Positions 60,791 through 64,000 of a DNA stretch of 64,000 bases are shown piece after piece. Position 1 is the stretch's first letter. Every line of letters begins with the position of its first letter. The notes under the pieces are model-generated. The model was not told the origin of the DNA. It searched no databases and was given only the letters and a program-made list of their open reading frames with translations. This DNA comes from Anaerolineae bacterium (lineage in GTDB: Bacteria > Chloroflexota > Anaerolineae > Aggregatilineales > Phototrophicaceae), in assembly GCA_017303635.1 (NCBI GenBank), contig JAFLCG010000011.1, positions 1 through 64,000 on the forward strand. Reading direction: 5' to 3'. A program made the translations under genes and the position numbers.

Positions 60791-61687
60791 ATGTCTTCAT
60801 ATGCTGAGTTCTACCGGGAACAGGGTTATCTGGTCGTCGAAAATGCGCTGGAGGCTGCCGAGGTCGAGGCGCTGCGCCGGGAAACGGTGAGCATTTGCCG
60901 GGGCGAACGCGGCGCAGTCGGTGGTCTGCCTGAGGTTCAGCCAGGGGACAGCGATGAGGATGTCATCAAGCGCACGCTGTGCGTGCACTTTCCGCACAAA
61001 ATCTCGGATGTGATGCTGGGTGCAATACATCATCCGGTGGTGGTGGATGTACTGACTCAGGTGATTGGGCCGAACGTCAAGTGTATGCAGTCGATGTTGT
61101 TCATCAAGGCGGCGGGTAAACCAGGGCAGGCCTGGCATCAGGATGAGGACTTCATCCCCACGCGGGATCGATCGTTATGCGGAGCCTGGTTGGCGCTGGA
61201 TGATGCTACGGTTGATAACGGTTGCCTGTGGATGTTGCCTGGCTCCCACCAACCCGGCATCCTCTGGCAGATGGTGCCGCAGGATGATCCGCGCTTTGAT
61301 TGCACGGATACCTCGACCGGATTTCCGTATCGGGAAGAAGATGCCATCCCGGTCGAAGTGCGGGCGGGTTCGATCGTGTTCTTCAACGGTTATACCCTTC
61401 ATCGCTCTCTGCAGAACCGGGCGAGCGGTGGATTCCGGCGGGCGCTGGTCAACCATTACATGAGCGCCGAGTCCCTGCTGCCCTGGCGGAAGCCGCGTGA
61501 AGACGAATGGGTGGCGACTCTCGATCACCGGGATATTGTGATGGTAGCGGGGCGTGATCCCTACACCTGGCGCGGCACTGAAAATCTGATGACCCCCCAC
61601 ATCCGCCCGGATAAAGAGGGTGGGTGCAAATACGTGGAGTTGGATAACCCGAATGCCGTCCTGGTCGGCGAGGACGACGAGGATTGA
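60791..61687 (+). CDS. Phytanoyl-CoA dioxygenase (PhyH) family protein
   Basis: The 298-residue Fe(II)/2-oxoglutarate-dependent oxygenase has the facial triad recognisable as His-x-Asp in AWHQDEDFIP and the distal His in YTLHRSLQNRA, with the Arg for 2-oxoglutarate in GFRRALVNHYMS. Members hydroxylate diverse small molecules. The operon-like neighbourhood of sugar catabolism genes does not identify the substrate. A GAGAGGTG ribosome site is present. C-terminal end Asp/Glu-rich. Confidence 0.88.
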   Translation: MSSYAEFYREQGYLVVENALEAAEVEALRRETVSICRGERGAVGGLPEVQPGDSDEDVIKRTLCVHFPHKISDVMLGAIHHPVVVDVLTQVIGPNVKCMQSMLFIKAAGKPGQAWHQDEDFIPTRDRSLCGAWLALDDATVDNGCLWMLPGSHQPGILWQMVPQDDPRFDCTDTSTGFPYREEDAIPVEVRAGSIVFFNGYTLHRSLQNRASGGFRRALVNHYMSAESLLPWRKPREDEWVATLDHRDIVMVAGRDPYTWRGTENLMTPHIRPDKEGGCKYVELDNPNAVLVGEDDED

Positions 61688-61758
61688 TTTACGGGTCGAA
61701 TTCATTAGAGAAGGTTGTGTCAGATTAGCTTGTCGCCGATGAATTGCGAGCCTAATTT

Positions 61759-62514
61759 ATGGGTGATCCAGAAACGCTAGCGGGTGGAAATTTCAATCAG
61801 GTGACCAAGGAAGGGGGTACAGTCGTTCGACAGTGTGGCCCGTGGTCACCATTTGTTCATCAGTTACTGCAATTCCTGGCGGCAAAGCGATTCACCGAGT
61901 CGCCGGTGCTTCTTGAAACAGGAAATGGATTTGAACGCTTAACATTTATTGAGGGCCAAGTCGGTAATTACCCACTAAATCAAGCTATGCGCTCTGACGC
62001 CAGTTTGCTGGAAGCGGCCCAGCTATTGCGGCGGTTTCATGATTTAACACAGGAATTCCAGGTGTCGGCTGGCACATACTTCTTGAATGATGATCTGGGA
62101 CCCGAACCGCGTGAGGTCATTTGCCATAACGATTTTGCCCCCTACAACTGCGTTTATGACGGTAGTCATATTGTTGGTGTCATTGATTTTGACACTGCCG
62201 CACCGGGAAATCGTCTTTGGGATATCGCCTATGCCGTATATCGATTTGTGCCGCTGGTAGTTGATAGCCATAGTCTCGCAATGGGATGGGAAACGCCCCC
62301 CAACCGGGAGGCCCGCTTACTACAATTTTGCGATGCTTACGGCCTTCAAGACCGTTCAAGATTGATCGAAACCGTCATAGAACGTTTGGAAAGTCTGGTC
62401 AAATTCATGCGGCGGAATGACTTGAATGCTTCCCACATTCCGCTATATTTGGATGACATCGCCTTTCTACGCGCAAATCAGTCCACATATACGAACCTGC
62501 TCACTGGACGCTAA
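61759..62514 (+). CDS. Aminoglycoside phosphotransferase (APH)-family protein
   Basis: The 251-residue protein has the kinase-like APH fold. The catalytic loop is CHNDFAPYNCVYDG (Asp and Asn) and the metal motif IDFDTAAPGNRLWDIA. The N-lobe begins abruptly at GGNFNQVTKEGGTVVRQ. This family phosphorylates many small molecules; antibiotic resistance should not be assumed. No close functional neighbour. Composition is slightly more AT-rich than adjacent genes. Confidence 0.82.
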   Translation: MGDPETLAGGNFNQVTKEGGTVVRQCGPWSPFVHQLLQFLAAKRFTESPVLLETGNGFERLTFIEGQVGNYPLNQAMRSDASLLEAAQLLRRFHDLTQEFQVSAGTYFLNDDLGPEPREVICHNDFAPYNCVYDGSHIVGVIDFDTAAPGNRLWDIAYAVYRFVPLVVDSHSLAMGWETPPNREARLLQFCDAYGLQDRSRLIETVIERLESLVKFMRRNDLNASHIPLYLDDIAFLRANQSTYTNLLTGR

Positions 62515-62605
62515 ACCTCATCACCGAGAATATAAGCCCTTTACGTTGGCAGGCTATCTACGTTCTGTGAATCAGTTGCGATCGGTGTCACCGAATCTGC
62601 TTCTA

Positions 62606-62614
62606 TGTTATACT
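62606..62614 (+). promoter_or_regulatory. Extended -10 promoter of argF
   Basis: TGTTATACT is an extended -10 (TGN followed by TATACT), 40 bp before the argF start. The -35 (TGTCAC, 62586-62591) is weak, as is usual for this promoter class. No Arg box was recognised. Confidence 0.6.
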
Positions 62615-62654
62615 GCGAAGATAAGCATTCTCCCGTACGCAAAGCATTGGACGC

Positions 62655-63572
62655 ATGAAGCACTTCATTACGCTCACGGAATGGACATCCAAAGAACTCT
62701 GGTATCTGATTGATCTGGCGAAGCATCTGAAGTTTGAATGGGTTTCGGGGGGCAATAAGCCTGTCCTGGCCGGGAAAATCCTGGCGATGGTCTTCCAGAA
62801 ACCCTCGTTACGCACCCGCATGTCGTTTGAGATTGCCATGAAGCAATTAGGCGGCGATGCGATTTATACCAGCCCGGAAGAAGTGGGCCTGGGCAAGCGC
62901 GAAAGCGTAGCGGATGTGGCCCGTGTGCTATCGTCCTATGCGCAGGGCATCATGGCGCGGGTCTTCGACCACAATCATGTGATTGAACTGGCAGAGTGGG
63001 CCAGTGTGCCGGTCATCAATGGCCTCAGTGATGACGAGCATCCCTGCCAGGCCATGGGCGATATGCTCACAATCTATGAGCATTTTGGTCATCTGGAGCG
63101 CCTGAAACTGGCGTATATTGGCGATGGCAACAATGTGGCGGCTTCGCTGTGGCAAGCCTGTGCCCACGTTGGCATGGATTTCCGGATTGCCTCGCCGGAA
63201 GGATATGGCCTGACTGAAGAGGTGATCTCGCAGATGGATGAAGTGGCTGAGCGCAATGGCGGCACCTTCAAGGCCTTTGTCGACCCGGTTGAAGCGGTGG
63301 CCGGTGCGGACATCATTTATACGGATACCTGGGTCAGCATGGGGCAGGAAAGTGATACTGCCGCCCGTATTGAGGCCATGCAGCCGTATCAGGTGAATCA
63401 GGCGTTGCTCTCGAAGGCGGGCAAGTATCCGATTGTGATGCACTGTCTGCCTGCTCATCGTGGTCAGGAAATTACGGATGACGTGGCGGATGGCCCGCAC
63501 TCGGTCATTTTTCCCCAGGCGGAAAATCGCCTGCACATGCAGAAAGCTATATTGGTCAAGTTGATGGGGTAA
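62655..63572 (+). CDS. argF: Ornithine carbamoyltransferase (ArgF)
   Basis: The 305-residue enzyme converts ornithine and carbamoyl phosphate to citrulline in arginine synthesis. Motifs: FQKPSLRTRMSFEIA (carbamoyl phosphate), DDEHPCQAMGDMLTI, DTWVSMGQE (SMG loop, ornithine) and MHCLPAHRGQEI. The Lys-Pro-Ser variant (FxKPSxRTR) of the first motif and the SMG loop separate it from PyrB. It stands alone without other arg genes, followed closely by a TPR protein gene. Confidence 0.96.
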   Translation: MKHFITLTEWTSKELWYLIDLAKHLKFEWVSGGNKPVLAGKILAMVFQKPSLRTRMSFEIAMKQLGGDAIYTSPEEVGLGKRESVADVARVLSSYAQGIMARVFDHNHVIELAEWASVPVINGLSDDEHPCQAMGDMLTIYEHFGHLERLKLAYIGDGNNVAASLWQACAHVGMDFRIASPEGYGLTEEVISQMDEVAERNGGTFKAFVDPVEAVAGADIIYTDTWVSMGQESDTAARIEAMQPYQVNQALLSKAGKYPIVMHCLPAHRGQEITDDVADGPHSVIFPQAENRLHMQKAILVKLMG

Positions 63573-63597
63573 GCCCCGTAAAGCAGGTTCAAGCCTT

Positions 63598-64000
63598 ATG
63601 CCCGGAGACCGTACACTTTACGAACAAGCGATGAATGCAGGTCACAATGCCGCCTGGGATGGGCATTGGACGCAGGCCATTACCGCTTACGGGCAGGCCG
63701 TCCAGCAATTCCCGGATGATGCTGAGGCGCATATCTTCCTTGGCGGTGCGTTGATCGAAGTCGGGCGACTGGAAGATAGCCTGAAGGTCTATACCCGTGC
63801 CTACCAGCTTTCCCCCAATGATCCCATTCCGTTGGAGAAAAGCGCGGATATTCTGGAAAAACTGGGCCGCTTGAAAGAAGCCGCCCAGCAGTATGTGAAC
63901 GTGGCAGAACTGTATCTGACCCAGCGCGACCTGGAAAAAGCTATCTTCAATTGGGACCGGGCGACGCGCCTGACACCCGGTCTAGTGGCAATTCATGCCA
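63598..64000 (+). CDS. TPR-repeat protein, 5' part (runs off the right edge)
   Basis: An open frame begins with ATG at 63598, 25 bp after argF, and continues past the window end without a stop. The ~134 visible residues are tetratricopeptide repeats with the usual pattern of small and large residues: AAWDGHWTQAITAYGQAVQQFPDDA, AHIFLGGALIEVGRLEDSLKVY, and AADILEKLGRLKEAAQQY-like units. TPR proteins are scaffolds; no other domain is visible yet. It may be co-transcribed with argF. Confidence 0.85.
   Translation, partial: MPGDRTLYEQAMNAGHNAAWDGHWTQAITAYGQAVQQFPDDAEAHIFLGGALIEVGRLEDSLKVYTRAYQLSPNDPIPLEKSADILEKLGRLKEAAQQYVNVAELYLTQRDLEKAIFNWDRATRLTPGLVAIHA

Noticed and set aside
61759..62514. Antibiotic-resistance gene
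   Set aside because: The APH-type kinase fold is shared by many unrelated metabolic kinases, and nothing in the context indicates resistance.

Overview
The window looks like a chromosome segment of a GC-rich, probably saprophytic bacterium, most likely Chloroflexota of the Anaerolineae type. This is inferred from gene content: many Gfo/Idh/MocA dehydrogenases, RbsABC-type sugar importers with UTRA-type GntR regulators, secreted SH3-like proteins with Thr/Pro-rich linkers, a sigma/zinc-finger/CHAT/subtilase cassette, and abundant short palindromic repeats. There is no rRNA marker, so the phylum is an inference. No tRNA, rRNA or CRISPR array was found.

Layout. 1-660: the end of an IS3-type insertion sequence that has cut an AT-rich DUF262 gene. 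0.67-7.7 kb: a sugar-phosphate isomerase-like gene, uvrA, a secreted protein and a beta-propeller protein. 7.7-14.7 kb: a translationally coupled pair of short-chain dehydrogenases with a zinc alcohol dehydrogenase (minus strand), then a Gfo/Idh/MocA dehydrogenase and a TIM-barrel isomerase (plus strand), then a divergent UlaG-like lactonase and MetE-like protein. 15.3-18.7 kb: three secreted proteins. 18.8-32.1 kb: sugar catabolic region 1, with a PTE/PfkB/shikimate-DH-like/SIS operon, a GntR regulator, an ABC sugar importer, a dehydrogenase, a SIS isomerase and a ROK kinase. 32.1-45.5 kb: catabolic region 2, with a PPOX-fold protein, a second GntR, a second ABC importer, an FGGY kinase, a dehydrogenase, an M24 peptidase, a beta-lactamase-fold hydrolase, a class V aminotransferase and an M20 peptidase. 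45.6-50.8 kb: a minus-strand pyrimidine operon, GNAT-pyrB-pyrC-pyrD-pyrE-pyrF. 51.0-57.4 kb: an ECF-like sigma factor, a double zinc-finger protein, a TPR-CHAT protease and a subtilisin-like protease. 57.6-61.7 kb: ThuA, a dehydrogenase, an orphan solute-binding protein and a PhyH dioxygenase. 61.8-64 kb: an aminoglycoside-phosphotransferase-like protein, argF and the start of a TPR protein.

How it fits together. GntR-1 (22530-23303) probably controls at least three operons. A shared operator of the form TGTCCGWACA (TATCCGTACA at one site) lies just downstream of the -10 box at 10.3, 22.4 and 23.35 kb, linking the alcohol dehydrogenase/SDR genes, the SIS/PfkB/PTE genes and importer 1. GntR-2 has a different perfect palindrome, TGGTACGTACCA, in front of importer 2.

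The most interesting candidate system is the sigma/zinc-finger/CHAT/subtilase cassette. The CHAT gene is preceded by a long palindrome whose core (TCGGAACA, two bases, TGTTCCGA) recurs at 15.2 kb and, with one mismatch, at 6.08 kb. The core contains GAAC-N4-GTTC, the SOS-box form known from Gram-positive LexA. A second notable feature is that palindromic repeats have been absorbed in frame into coding genes: two in pyrD and one in the sugar isomerase-like gene.
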